Assembly: GCA_015499995.1 (NCBI GenBank)
Contig: JADNRV010000138.1
Coordinates: 62,001 to 126,000, forward strand
Direction of reading: 5' to 3'
DNA: 64,000 nt
From: Flammula alnicola
Taxonomy: Eukaryota; Basidiomycota; Agaricomycetes; Agaricales; Strophariaceae
The first letter of the stretch is position 1. The number at the start of each line of letters is the position of its first letter. The translations under genes and the position numbers were made by a program. A model generated the notes under the pieces. That model saw only the letters and a program-made list of their open reading frames with translations. It was not told where the DNA came from and made no database searches. This document shows positions 33,360-45,572 of the stretch, in pieces.

Positions 33360-36300
33360 GTGTGTGTATAATCTACTCCTCACTATTCGGACTGAATTAA
33401 GGTTGCTCACAAATTTAGGATTGCATGCCTGTTACAATACCCGCGTGAAGATGCCACAAATTTATCCTATTTTGCGAAGCGAATTGAAGCTCAGCCAAAA
33501 TTTATAACCGTGGGATCAGGCGAGACCGCGAGGTTCGGTGACCATAAAAGGACAGGCTTAAGCGCCCACAGCCTGTATTTCTCTCAATGTTGAAGCAGAC
33601 TCTAAGTAGGACGGGGACTGGGCTCAGATAGACTTAATGGTCGGGCATGGAAGATGGCATGGGAAAACAATTATCCCTTTGTTATCCCGCCGTTTTGGAA
33701 AGGCTTTTGAATGGTCGAATCTACTAGTAAGTATCTTGTGCTGCGTGCGCGCAACATGTTACGGCGGACTCGGTCTTTTAAGTTTTATAAATTATAGCTC
33801 GGGATTGTCTGATATTGCTATGATCAGAACAACGACAGATACGCAGGGCCGTATGTAAAAGAATGGCATTCTCTGCTTGTAGGCCAACGATCGCGATAAC
33901 AATCTCCAAGCCGATGTGACTATGTACATATTACGAAGTTCAAACAGGGGCGGTGAACGTTATTCCATACTTAGAAATATTGGAATTGGGCCAGATTACA
34001 CCCCAAGCTAGTGTTCGTTGAACTCAGGGTGTTTTGGAAGTCTCTCAGGTCGGTGATACAACCAAGAAAATCATGCTGTCTGATATCGGGATGACGGAGG
34101 GTGAATTCGGACCAATGGTCAATGCACTACTCGAGTCATTGACCTACAGGGCATTAAAGTTCCAACGCCCGTCTGGAAAGAGCCAAATCAGAGCTACAAC
34201 ACGCGTTCAGGGCGCGTCAGTACCCTTGCCCATAGATTTCATTCCTTCACTCCGTTGTACTTACTTACTGCAATCCTACATGCGCAGCACAACCCATCGT
34301 CTCCATTTAGTCCTCTCTTCCCAGAAAATTCAGTCCCCCAAGGACCAAAACCGTGTCCTTCGCCACATTGGAGCTCGGTAGTGCGCTTAGTGCGCGCTTG
34401 GATGCAACTGAACGGCAGCGTCTGCGAGGTCCTTAAGGGGCTGATAGAGTTACAAGAAGAATATTCCTACTAATACAATCCTCGAGTTCTGTGGGTACTC
34501 GATTGAGGGACTTATCATCGTTTCCCCTTGCCAAGAATCTCGACGGGTCTTAAACACAGACTGTGCCAGAGGTTCACCAAGGTAAGTGGCTTCTGTAACT
34601 GTGATGGAGCATTGCCTACACACCTTGCAGACCCCTTATGCGACTCGACGCTGACGGCGAATGGAATTAAGGGATTTCTCTTCAATTTGCCTTACATGGA
34701 GCAGGACGACCTTCTGAAGATGATGGATTTTCCTTGAACTTTCTTTGAGGGCAGTCACTATGACGCCGCCAGTATATCGTGAACCCACGTAGGTATATCA
34801 GCTCAACCTTACTCCCTGATCGTAAGGATGCCAATCCTTGTTATGCTACACAAAAAATTGATTGCAATCTTACAGGTACAGTAAGTACTTACTAGTAGAT
34901 GATCGCCCCGATGCCCTCGACATGGTAATCCAAATCGACCACGAACAACGCAATCTTACAAAAGTTTAAATTTCCAGATACCAAGTTACTGCTCTTGGGA
35001 GCAGGCAAACCCTCATTGAATGGAACGTAAAAAAACTTGGGACCCACATGCGAGAAAATGTCTGAACGAAATCACAGAAATCCCTGTAAAGAAGCAATAT
35101 GCAACCATTACACGTAGTATTTGACCGGCTAGACGAAGCAGCTGTCGTCACGCTAGAAAATCCAACAGCGACGACATCGCGATGTCGGTGCAATCCCTTC
35201 TTGAGTGGAACTATGTGGTGACAAGAGGCACAGGGCGCAAAAGTCAGCCAAAACGATGGGATTAATTGACCTCACAGTGAGGTATGGGAAGACTCCGACA
35301 CCCCTTCTTTGAAAACTTGGTCTAGTATCGCATATAGCGAAAGTCCTTGGCATAGGAAGCAGTCGCAAATATCGACGCGGTCTCGAAAGCGCTGAGTCGA
35401 GGAGAGGCCAAGCGTCCGGATCAATCCGAAGAGGTAAGCAGCCGCCCGATCAGTCCCCTTCGCGCCTTTTCTTTCCGACTCCTGACCACCACCTACCGAC
35501 TCTAGATGATAAAGGCCACCAGAATGTGCGATTTTAAGCATCTCATACGCCGCTCATTTCTCTAATAAGCATACACATGGTACCGACTGGTACCCAACGC
35601 GCCCGATACCGCACGACAGGATGAGGCCAATATCCGGGAACGAACAAGTTAACAACATTCCAACGCGGAGGATACGGTCGTTGGCAAGGAGAATGGTAGA
35701 AAAAGGACTTACGTTAAAGTGAGCGCAAACTCGACCTCACTTTTCATACTGGCCGTTGAAGATTTTACTGCACACCACCCTTCTCAGCGTATTTGAAGTC
35801 CCATATCTTCACTATCTTCACGGTCAGCTTGTATACGCTCAAGCTACGTAGCTCTCTTCTACTTTCTTTCTGTATTTCAACTGCGCCTTACGTCAAAACA
35901 GATTCTGATTGAATTGTCTCAGCCCCACTTCCAGCCCCTAACAGGCTCTGTCGCTCATGTGCTGAACGCTGAACTACGAACTCAGCAAGAACGAAAACCA
36001 CGCGCTGTAGAGCAATCTCGCTCATTCGCGATGACTTCGGTATATGGACTTATGGTTCTGATATGGCGCTCAATGCGTTGGATGCTAGTGAGACCCCCCG
36101 TGCGTACGTCTCTTTTCATCCCTATATGCGCTGCAATCTTCACTTCCCTGTTCTCCATCTTCCCCATCCGTGCTCTCTTGGAAGATTACGCCGGAAAATA
36201 AGTCAAATAGGTGACTATACGCGCGTTTTTGGGAGTCCAGTTTCCTGCGGACAACTCGTTCATTCGTCGACCCCCGCGTTCCAACATCTTTTACCTCCTC

Positions 36301-38321
36301 CGCGGGTCGCCGCATTGATTAACTGATCTCCGTGAACTCTTCTGGTTCTCCTCTCGAAAGTATGCGCACCGCCGCATGGAGTAATCGTCGGCCTCTGGCT
36401 ACCTTTATGCGGTGCGACGTCATGCTTTGGGATAAGAGAAGTAAAGATGGGCAATCGAACTACGAAGCCACATGGAACGTTGAAACGTTGCTTTCAGCAT
36501 GGGTCACTGAATGTTCTGCGGACGTTCTCGACTCGTGGTGATATCAGTGCCGCATTTGTGTGGCTTCTTTCTTCGAACTCAGATTTCAGCTTGGCTTATC
36601 CCCCCACCCCACCACATTACATCCTGAAGGTGCAACGTCATGTTAAGAATTCCACTCCACTGCCATGGAGGACCCCGGCTGGCAGCGGGTTTTATGCATT
36701 CACTTACTCCACTGCGTCTGATCAAATTTTGTCTCTCGTCTGGAAGGCGCTATCATTCCCATCATCTACCATTCTTGGAATTTCTTGGGGGCGATTGATA
36801 AACACGGATCCACTTTCTATAAGCCAGTGTCGAACTTTCCTTCTGGGAATATAACCCCACACCCACATCTGTATCCTCTGCGTTCCGTTTACACGGTGGA
36901 ATTGCGTAGACTCTCGGTGACCAACGGGTTCGTACTCTCTTTCACTCCTTGCTGATCCGTCGTCGACCCTACTACTCAGGCAATAGTCCTAGTCAGGCGG
37001 GCGTGCGAGATTTAGCTGTGTGCTTGCGAAGCCGCCTATCGCGTTATTCATGAGGTGAAACGCGCTTGCTTGGAATTTCTTCTTGTTAGCCATCGTTTTG
37101 CATGCATATGCGGGTATCTAGACCGTTGTTCCTTGTTTTGCACGGAGATTACGCATAAGTTCTGGTTGACATCTGCGTTGAACCTTACAACAGATGTGGA
37201 TGTTGATGTTACTCGAAGTCAGCAATTCGTAAGCCAGATGAGACGTTACAAGTGGGTATAATGGAGACATTAGATTATCTGCGACTACGTAACAGAAGGG
37301 ACAAGACGAGAAAACACGTCCAAATTTCGCATACATGGACAGGGAGAACAGGTGATATGACCACGACCTCCAAGGCATGAACTTCTAGCGCACGCGCCGC
37401 ATCACCGCACGCAATTTCAATTCACGAAAGGCCTGGAGCCTGGAGGGGGAAAGAGAAGCGATAAGGCGAGCGCGGGATCCATGGGAAAGGCAGAGAGCGA
37501 GGTACGGGTCCGACAATCTGATCCAAGGGACCCACAGACTGGGGAAAACGGGCGACGTGTCCAGATCTGAAGCACGTGTGTGGACCGATGTTGCTGGAAG
37601 CCGAAAGAACGCCGAATGTGGAACTCTTGAGACTTGAACGTTGAACATTTGAATATGAAGTTTCGTCGTTTGAAGGCGGGGACGGTTGAGGATGCTTGAA
37701 GCAGACTGGAGTCAGCAGACAACCTGAAAGTCGCTCGGACATCGGCAGAGAAAACAGGATGACAGATTTCGTTAGTGATCACGGCGTAATAAGGTGACGC
37801 CGGATATTCGTAAAACATCTAAGAAGCAAATAAGTATGTACAGATACAATAATGGCAACAGGACGCTTCAGTCAAGCGGCTTGACAACAAATAAGCAAGA
37901 AAGGATACCGTTAGATCCATAAATAGAAGTGTGCTGTGGTGTCGATGAACTGAGTGGTTGTCCGCTGGAGAACCAATGGAGGGGTATTGCGCAAGGATAA
38001 ACGAGGAAGAATGGACAGGGAGGAAGGAGTGGAGGGGTATGAGAGAGTGGAATAAAAGTGATAAAGAGCGTGTGCGGGTGAGCGGAGCGGCCCGGAGAGG
38101 CTAGAAATACACGGAAAATCGGCGCGAGCACGCGAACGCATGGGGATTATATCCCCAAGTAGCACAAGGGCTGGGATCCTGAAAGAACGGGAGAAGAACG
38201 CTATGATACATACAATGATAATGAAAGGAAACTCTTGTTGGAAGCAGCGACGACTGCAGGTCAATAGAGAGGGGAGACATGAGACGCCGTTGAAACCGAT
38301 TTTCCGGGATTCTAGGCCTGC
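33360..38321. other. Long gene-poor region
   Basis: About 5 kb with no gene I can defend. Exon-like frames occur at 34034-34220 (TTKKIMLSDIGMTEGEFGPM), 34528-34737, 35914-36200 and 36447-36854, without recognisable domains or consistent splice joins. The segment nearest 38321 is the 3' flank of the HMG-box gene. Confidence 0.35.
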
Positions 38322-39815
38322 CTACATGGCATATTGGGGGATGGCCGTCATGAACGCTGAAAAATCGAGGTCGAGGTGGGACAATGGCGCATTCGCGTAT
38401 TGATTGTGGTCATGGAATGTGGCGTACATCGCGTCTTCAGCGCCGCCGCCGCACATGCCATTTTGCTGTGGCAAACCGCACGGCTGGTCGTATGGAGAGA
38501 ATTGAGCCTCGAGCGTCTGATCGAAAGCGTCGAAGCTCGAAGAATAAGGTGACATGGGGGATGAACTCGACATGGGACTTGGGCTCAGCATATAGCTTGG
38601 CGTCGAAGGAGAGTGCGGGGAGGGAGTCGGCGCCCAATCGCTCATACTAAATGAGGTATCGATCGTCAGGCCATGGTTGAAGTGACTGTCATCAAATGAA
38701 TCGCCCTGCTGAATAGAAGACAAGGGATCGCATTCGTATGTGGGAACGGGGGACGCGATATTGTCGAACGAGAAGGTGCCGAAATTCTTGGAACATAGTT
38801 CACAGCAATGAGAATTTTTTTCGGTGCAGAGCGGATAAGGCGGACTTACGAATGCCGATTCCTGCTTGAGCGGTAGCACATGGGCGTCCATCGTGGGATG
38901 AGAATCTTCACGGCAGACCTGTTCCAAGACATCGTTGACAGGCGTGGAGCAGCGAGTTGGGCGCGTACTCGCAGCGCGGAACTTCTTCGGTGAGTGCGAC
39001 AAGACCTCCTGCAGGAACGAGTGACTGGCGCGGGAATTTTCGGTATCAGGAATGGGTGCGGACGATGAGCGGCGGAAGGCGCGTGCAGTAATGGGAGCCT
39101 CAAAGCGGGTGACGATCTCGGGTACGTGGTGTTTGTCGAACTCCTGGATGGCGGCGTTGAGCTCGTTGCCCTTCTTACCTTCCACCAGAAGTTGGGCTAT
39201 CTTTGTACATCGTTTCAAGTCCTTGGGCTCGACCTCGCGCACCTTCCGCTTCTCCGAAGGGGCGCCTTTCGCTTTCGTCTGGACAGGGCGGAAAGCGTAC
39301 TTCGGGAACTTTCGCTTGTGCTCGTCGAGAGCCTCCTTCGCTTTGAGGTGCCAAACACGGCGTTCTTCCTCTGGTAAGTTTTGCCAAGTTAGGCCGATGA
39401 TCTTAGATAGAGTCGAGTGGTTAGTCTCGACCTCAGTGGAGACATGCTGGCTCTTAATGAAGGACGAGCGGAAGAGGATAAACGCATTGGGAGGGCGAGG
39501 GATGTGGTTGTCCGGCTTCTTTTTCGAGTGAGGCTGGCGACGAGGGGCTGATATCTCCTCCGGCGGTGGGAACATGATAAATTCGCTTGGAGGAGCATCC
39601 ACAAGAGGGGGAGGTGAGTCCGAAAAGGTGACGGGCGTCATTGTGGGCGTGAAGGAGAGTTCCGATCCAGTTGAGGGCTCGACATGAGTTGTCCACACAA
39701 ACTGATTGCCTGTAGAACAGGGTGTAAACGTGGTGATGCTTTACGATCGATTTATGAACGTGGTCTCACCAGCCGAATCCGAGCGCTTGAGAGATCTCGT
39801 TCTGTCCGCAGGCAT
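38322..39815 (-). CDS. HMG-box (MATA_HMG-type) transcription factor
   Basis: Minus-strand exons 39770-39815, 38850-39709, 38322-38786; 456 aa. The first small exon encodes MPADRTRSLKRSDSA and joins by a GTGAGA donor. The HMG box spans about residues 85-160: IPRPPNAFILFRSSFI ... LSKIIGLTWQNLPEEERRVW ... KYAFRP, the layout of the MATA_HMG class used in fungal mating-type and Ste11/Prf1-like regulators. Such proteins bend DNA in the nucleus and control mating and fruiting genes. The C-terminal half is low complexity (S/P/M/Q), consistent with activation. The intron at 38787-38849 is 63 nt and has no stop in frame, so its retention would add 21 residues. No homeodomain or pheromone gene lies nearby, so a mating-type locus is not indicated. 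Confidence 0.88.
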
Positions 39816-42800
39816 GTCTAAAATATTTATAATGTGGAGGCGCTGGGCAGGAGGGTAGGCGCTGAGGTTGGGGAGGAACGCTCGAGAATAATGGGGTGAA
39901 GAAAAGAGGGTGGGGCGTGTATGAAAAGGTATCGCTCGCTATAAACACGAGGCCTCCGATGGTCTTATAAGGAAGACTTTAGAAGGTACAACCGAAAGTC
40001 CCAGCAAGCCCAGCCCTAGATCGCACTCAGATCTCCCAGGAAACAATCGCAATAGGAAAGTATGAACCAGCCGTGAGTCTTGTATTTTCGGCGCTCATCC
40101 CAAATCGGTTCAACTGAACCACGGCCAACGCCCTTCTCCTTGACCTCCAAGCTCGATCGTTGTACTCTTAAGTCATATATTTAAGTGCAAATACGCTTCA
40201 CGCCCTCGCTTCATCACGAAGAGAGAATATTCCTGTCTTTCGGAAGCCAGTTGCGCAGCCAGAAATGAAAACCGATTTTGATGGAAAATGGCCGTGTCCA
40301 GAATTGGGTGTTTGACGTGACGCCGCCAACTTACTGAGTGCATGCAGTCTAATCCAGCAGTTTTCTGCCTGTATAACCCACTGAACCTCTTTCTCGGTAG
40401 ATATGTGTTATTTTTTATCCATACGGGTCCCAAATCGCCCTCGATGACTGTCGATGAGGAGAAATTCGAGACATAATGAACGGAGATTCACGTTCACGCT
40501 CGCTCCTTCATTTGCCTCCGTGCGGCGTGTGCAGGGTCTATTTGGTTCCATTTGGTCAATCGCACGAGACGTTCAATAAGCGAAGTTAAGTGCTCAATAA
40601 CGGCGCCATCTTATCTCAATCACGCTACTGCAGATCAGACGGTGCGCTTCTGAACACGATGCAAAACTCGAGGCGCCTGCGCTCGACGCTTCAGAAAGTA
40701 CTTTGTGCCGTGCATCGCCGAGATGGCATTCACTAGCATTTAACTGTACCGAAATTATGACACTCACGTAACCCACACGGAGCGTATATGCACCAAGCTT
40801 TCGCATCAGACCGCCGCCACCTATAGAACAAGCTGATCGATCCCTTTCGACCTCTTTGCATAGCCAATACAAGCACAATTAATGTACTCGCCCAGAAGAC
40901 ACCGACTTGTGCCCCCCTCATTCTGACTAAAAAAGAGGGCAATAAAGTATCAATATCTCCTACGTACGGCTGACCTTCGACATTGGACAAGCTCTAACAC
41001 AGAATTCCCACTCTCACCGATACCCCATTGAACCCTCTGACTTTAAATACAGTATCTCCATCAGCGCCTCGATCCCCTTCCGGCTAGTTGAGTTTCCCGG
41101 GGGTAGAAATCATCATGATTATGTCACTCTACTCTCTGCTCTTGCGCACTTATCAATACATATCTCTTCAATTCTCTTATGAGAACAAGGCCGCCTGTCT
41201 TTAGACAAAGGCTTCCTTGACGACAACATTTGTTCAGCCCCTCCTCAGGCCTCAGATCTTGTCCATGACGCATTTTAGAGTTGCAGAAAGTCGCGGGCCC
41301 GCAACGAGCTTAACTTGTCAGATACTAGCCAATACGAAGGAACACCTGCACTCCTGTTGCCATACCTGTCATTGAGATACGGCAGTGACCCTTAATCAAT
41401 CTTCAAGGCCTAGTCGCGTTCACGGGAGACTATGAATTTGTGACCAAGTTTTCTCCCTCTCACTTGTCCTGGGGAAAAATCTACGGGATGAAGGAAGTTT
41501 CGACTCACTCGAAACCCCATTCAAGACATAAAATGTGCATACATAATGGATAGGGCGGTGCGGGAGTTCTCGTGATCACCTTTCCTGAGCAGTGCTGATG
41601 GCTGAAATGTCGTCTTATCAGTGTGCTGCCCTTTTACGTTAAGTGTGATGCAATCGTCTCTGATGCACCCTCTGGATCTCACCGAGGAGAATACATACTC
41701 CCCAGCCGAGTCCGGGCTACGGTACCTGGTACACAGAGAGACGTCTCCTGGTCTCTGCTCCTTTTATATCTATTCATGAATGAACATTCCCCATGACTCT
41801 CCTTCCCGCCTTTTTCCGTAATCGATAGATGTGTTCAGTGCTTCGCCGCTATCACCTCGTTATCACTTCCCCCTCGAGCATTGCAATCGAGCTCAAAGCT
41901 GTAGATTTTTAATGGCTCTTACTGAGATATTGAATTCTGGAAGGCGACGGCGTGAAACTTTAATCTCTTCGCCTAGGATTCATTTGATTGGGGACTCTGG
42001 ACTTCTTCGCTTTTCTGGATTCCTTCTTATTTTTATCGCTTCCCATGGGCCATAATTTGCAAATTTACCATCTGCTCGCTGCCCGCTCTGACCGCGTTTA
42101 TCCGGATACTGGAGGTCGGTCGGTTGTACTAGTCTATATAGGATGTTACTGGTAAATGCTTCTGCTGCCCGATGAGCACATGTTAAGATGATCAGCCAAG
42201 ACGGATTGGTTAAACAAGCTGACAGTGATGATGAAGGGTCTACGTCCTAACGCACCCGACGAGCTACCAATGAACAGTATCAGTCCCGCGGAAGCAAGTG
42301 TTATAGATTGGTTATAGATAAATGTACACAGTTGGTTAAATGTACGCTCGACCTAAGGGACTCGGGCCTAAGTAGAATTGACCGGAAAACACCTTCATGA
42401 ATGCAAATTGTTAAAACACAGCAGTGGAAAGAATTCAAATATGAAGGTAGGAAGCCTTCAAAAAGGCGCCCAATCAAGTTCCTTTCCGCTGAAGTAGAAT
42501 GCCAGTATGTATGCCTTTCTGCCATGCAAAGTGCGCAGTTACAATGGCGGCCACGGTGCTGCCTAATTTTTTGCCTCGTCCGTAACGTTTCAACAGGTTT
42601 CAACACCTATGTAATACAACTCATCTATGTAATACAACTCACCTATGTAATACAACTCCACTAAGATTTGCAGCCCACCAGCGGCGACTCGTGGGTGCGA
42701 TCAATGTCAACACAGCACCCGTAAATCAGTGTGTCGAATGCAGACGAAAGTACTTAGGCCCGCGAACGGGCGATTAAATCAGTCTCGCTGGACTCCGCAT

Positions 42801-45572
42801 TAGGGTGGCCTACTAGTGTGTGTTCGTGAATATGATGGTCCCTCGTGGCGTTCCCGAATGCTCCAGATCGCCGGATGTACTGTACCCCTTACATAAATTA
42901 TCAGGGTGGATGGAAAACGAGGCTACCAACCGCCAGTGACTGACGCCTTGATAACCTCAGCCACCAAACAGCATGACTCGAACAACAGCCTACCAAACGG
43001 CGGGCCATTCGGGATGGCACCTTTCTCGTAATTAGCTGGACCTCATCGATCCTGATGCATGCGTGTTCAAAGTTCAGCCCGTAAAAAGCGCGTTAGCAAC
43101 TGATCTCCATGTATCTTTCGCGCCCTGCGCTTGAAGCCTTTCGAATATTCTAAATCACGTTCATGAGGGTCACACGGCAGATATCTATATTCCCAGCTAT
43201 GACGCGCATTTGCGATCTTCTCGGAAGGAAGGATTGAAAGTTGGCGCAGATCTTCAATACAAGTCGCAGTCGCACACCATTCCACGCAACTTCAGTGGGG
43301 GGAAACTACTGTATGAAGGATATGAAGGAAACGAGGTAATGCAATCCATTAAAACGAAGTAAGTAAGCGTCCTCTATAGGTCGATAATACACGATTTCTA
43401 AGCAAATCTTTCAAAAAATGGACCCTGATTATTCTTCTTGGATTATTTACTCCGGTCAGCGATGAAGGATGGAGGATAATTAATCATTCGTAATCTATTT
43501 AAGTTTGATACGCCCACAATTCCTAGAGGACTGGTGTCGCCTGACTAATCGTATAGAAGGTAGTGTTGGAAGTTCTGATAAGAAATCTCAAGAGACGCTT
43601 TTTTAGATCATATATATGGAGTGTCTCGAACGTAGTGCCCCTCCTTAACTACGGAATAGTCTTCTCAATACACGGCAGTAGAAAGTCCTTTAGTAATTAT
43701 TAATACATGGGTAAAAGCAAGGTAAAAGCCTGACTTTCAATTAATGAAGTGGTCCATGCCCCAGAATCTTGTAATTAGTTCGCAACTCAGTAGCTGGCTG
43801 CCAATCTTTGGGATTATGGGAATTTGGCGGCCTATTAGTCTATGCCGATAAATGGATCCGATTTATGTGTAGCATATAGCACGCGTCATCCGTAAAGCGT
43901 GTTGGACATAGGTTCTGCTCGGGAAAATATTTTTTTCAGAATGATCACCTCCAAAAATACCCATTTACATTCCACCCGCAAGAAGGTAATCAGCTGAAGA
44001 GAGGTCAATACGGCGTAACGATTTATTATATCAGGGGCCGCGAGTTGTACTACAACGATCCCTTTCAACTGTCATTAATGGATCAAATGCCAGTTAGTGC
44101 ACGCCGCTTTATTGCGCGTCCTAGATTACATTATAAATTATGAGACCGTGGGGCGAAAAAAATAAAGACAGGGCACAGGGGAACAGCTCTATAATTAACG
44201 AAAGAAGATGCGCACGCATTAGAGGGGTGCACAGTCCGCCGATGCGTGGAACAGACTTGCCTCGCGGCGGCGGCTGCAAAAGCATGAGCTTCGAAGACAA
44301 AAGGAGCACAATAGTTTTTGTATAACTTTCAAGTGCGTGTGTAATGCTTTGTAGAAGGATAAAGGGATTAAGATATTCAAACCGTTGAAGTCTCTATACT
44401 AATTCACTCGCGCATGCGCAGGGGTTCTCAATTGGGTGCTCCCTTTCGGATGCGGTTTGGACATGCATCTAATGAAATACAAGGGCTGTTACACGAAGCG
44501 GAATTCCAGTCCCAATGTTGACGTAAAAACCTATGCCTTCGTGTAATTGTAAGAATAAATTCTTTCTCTGAGCTTGAGTTATAGAACAAGGGACAGAGAA
44601 CGGGCGACATCTAGAGGTTTGGGATGCATTAAATGAACTGTGTTAACGGACGGCGAGAAGAGATGGTGGGGTCAGCCCTGAGACCGAACGCCATGGAATT
44701 AATCGCAGAACATATTTATGACAGGACTGTGTTGTTGGAAGCAACAGTCATGATTTGTAGTGGCAATGGCGCGTCCGCCGACAACTGTGGCGCGCAATAT
44801 CAAGCGCTGATCAGGTGCGCCTGCCATCATTATTATCTCACCCAATGAGCGCTGGTACGAGCTTGAGATTATCGATTACAACCCGGGGTTATTGTTCTTG
44901 CTTATTTGCGATCGCACTGACGTGCTGTGTACGTGCAGTCTCGTACAGCATCTACTACTCGAGTACTGGCAGAGGCGAATTAAATTCCAAATGAAATCAT
45001 TCGAGGCGAACCGGCCGCGGACTGCTGACTCTAGGGAACTATGGCACGCGGTAGATGAACGAAATCTTATCGCGACATCTCCGTATTCGAAGAGCGATAA
45101 ATGACAGAACTGCTACCTTACAAATGTGAGTGTGTAAGCTATAATTACATGTTGCGGTGGAATAAATTCGCAAAGACCAGAAATTAAAATACAAAGAAAA
45201 CGTCAAAAGGAGATGAAAGACGGCGATTATAATACAAGTTCAAGAGATGAAGGGATGAAATACTCGTTCGAAGAGAGATTAAAAACGTGCGATGGACCAC
45301 TGAGAACAGGATGCGAAGATTCCAAAGTTCCATCCGGTTCGAGGGGAAACGTATTAGGCGAGAAGAGTGCACATTGTTGTGAAAAGACAAGTCCTAGAAT
45401 GAAACCAGATGGAAAGAATAATTTTGAGAAAAAACAGCGACGAGTGGGGGGCTGGAACGGGGAGTGAGACTTCAAGAAGCCTGAAAGCAGAACTCACTAA
45501 TCGACAAGAAAGGGAAGGAAAGCAAAACGCAGAATGAAATATGAGGGAAAAATCGCAAGTCTCCTCTCCTGC
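39816..45572. other. Large intergenic region upstream of the HMG factor
   Basis: About 5.7 kb without a supported gene. As the HMG gene is transcribed leftwards, this is its upstream DNA and may hold long-range regulation. An 18-bp tandem triplicate lies at 42607-42659. Short frames (for example 43067-43285 minus) have no recognised domain. Confidence 0.4.
42607..42659. repeat. 18-bp tandem repeat, three copies
   Basis: CTATGTAATACAACTCAY starts at 42607, 42625 and 42643. A simple minisatellite in intergenic DNA. Confidence 0.8.

Noticed and set aside
39052..39531. 159-codon plus-strand ORF
   Set aside because: Antisense shadow of the HMG-box exon.
38322..39815. Mating-type locus
   Set aside because: An HMG box alone is not diagnostic in Agaricomycet mating; no homeodomain pair, pheromone precursor or receptor was found within the window.
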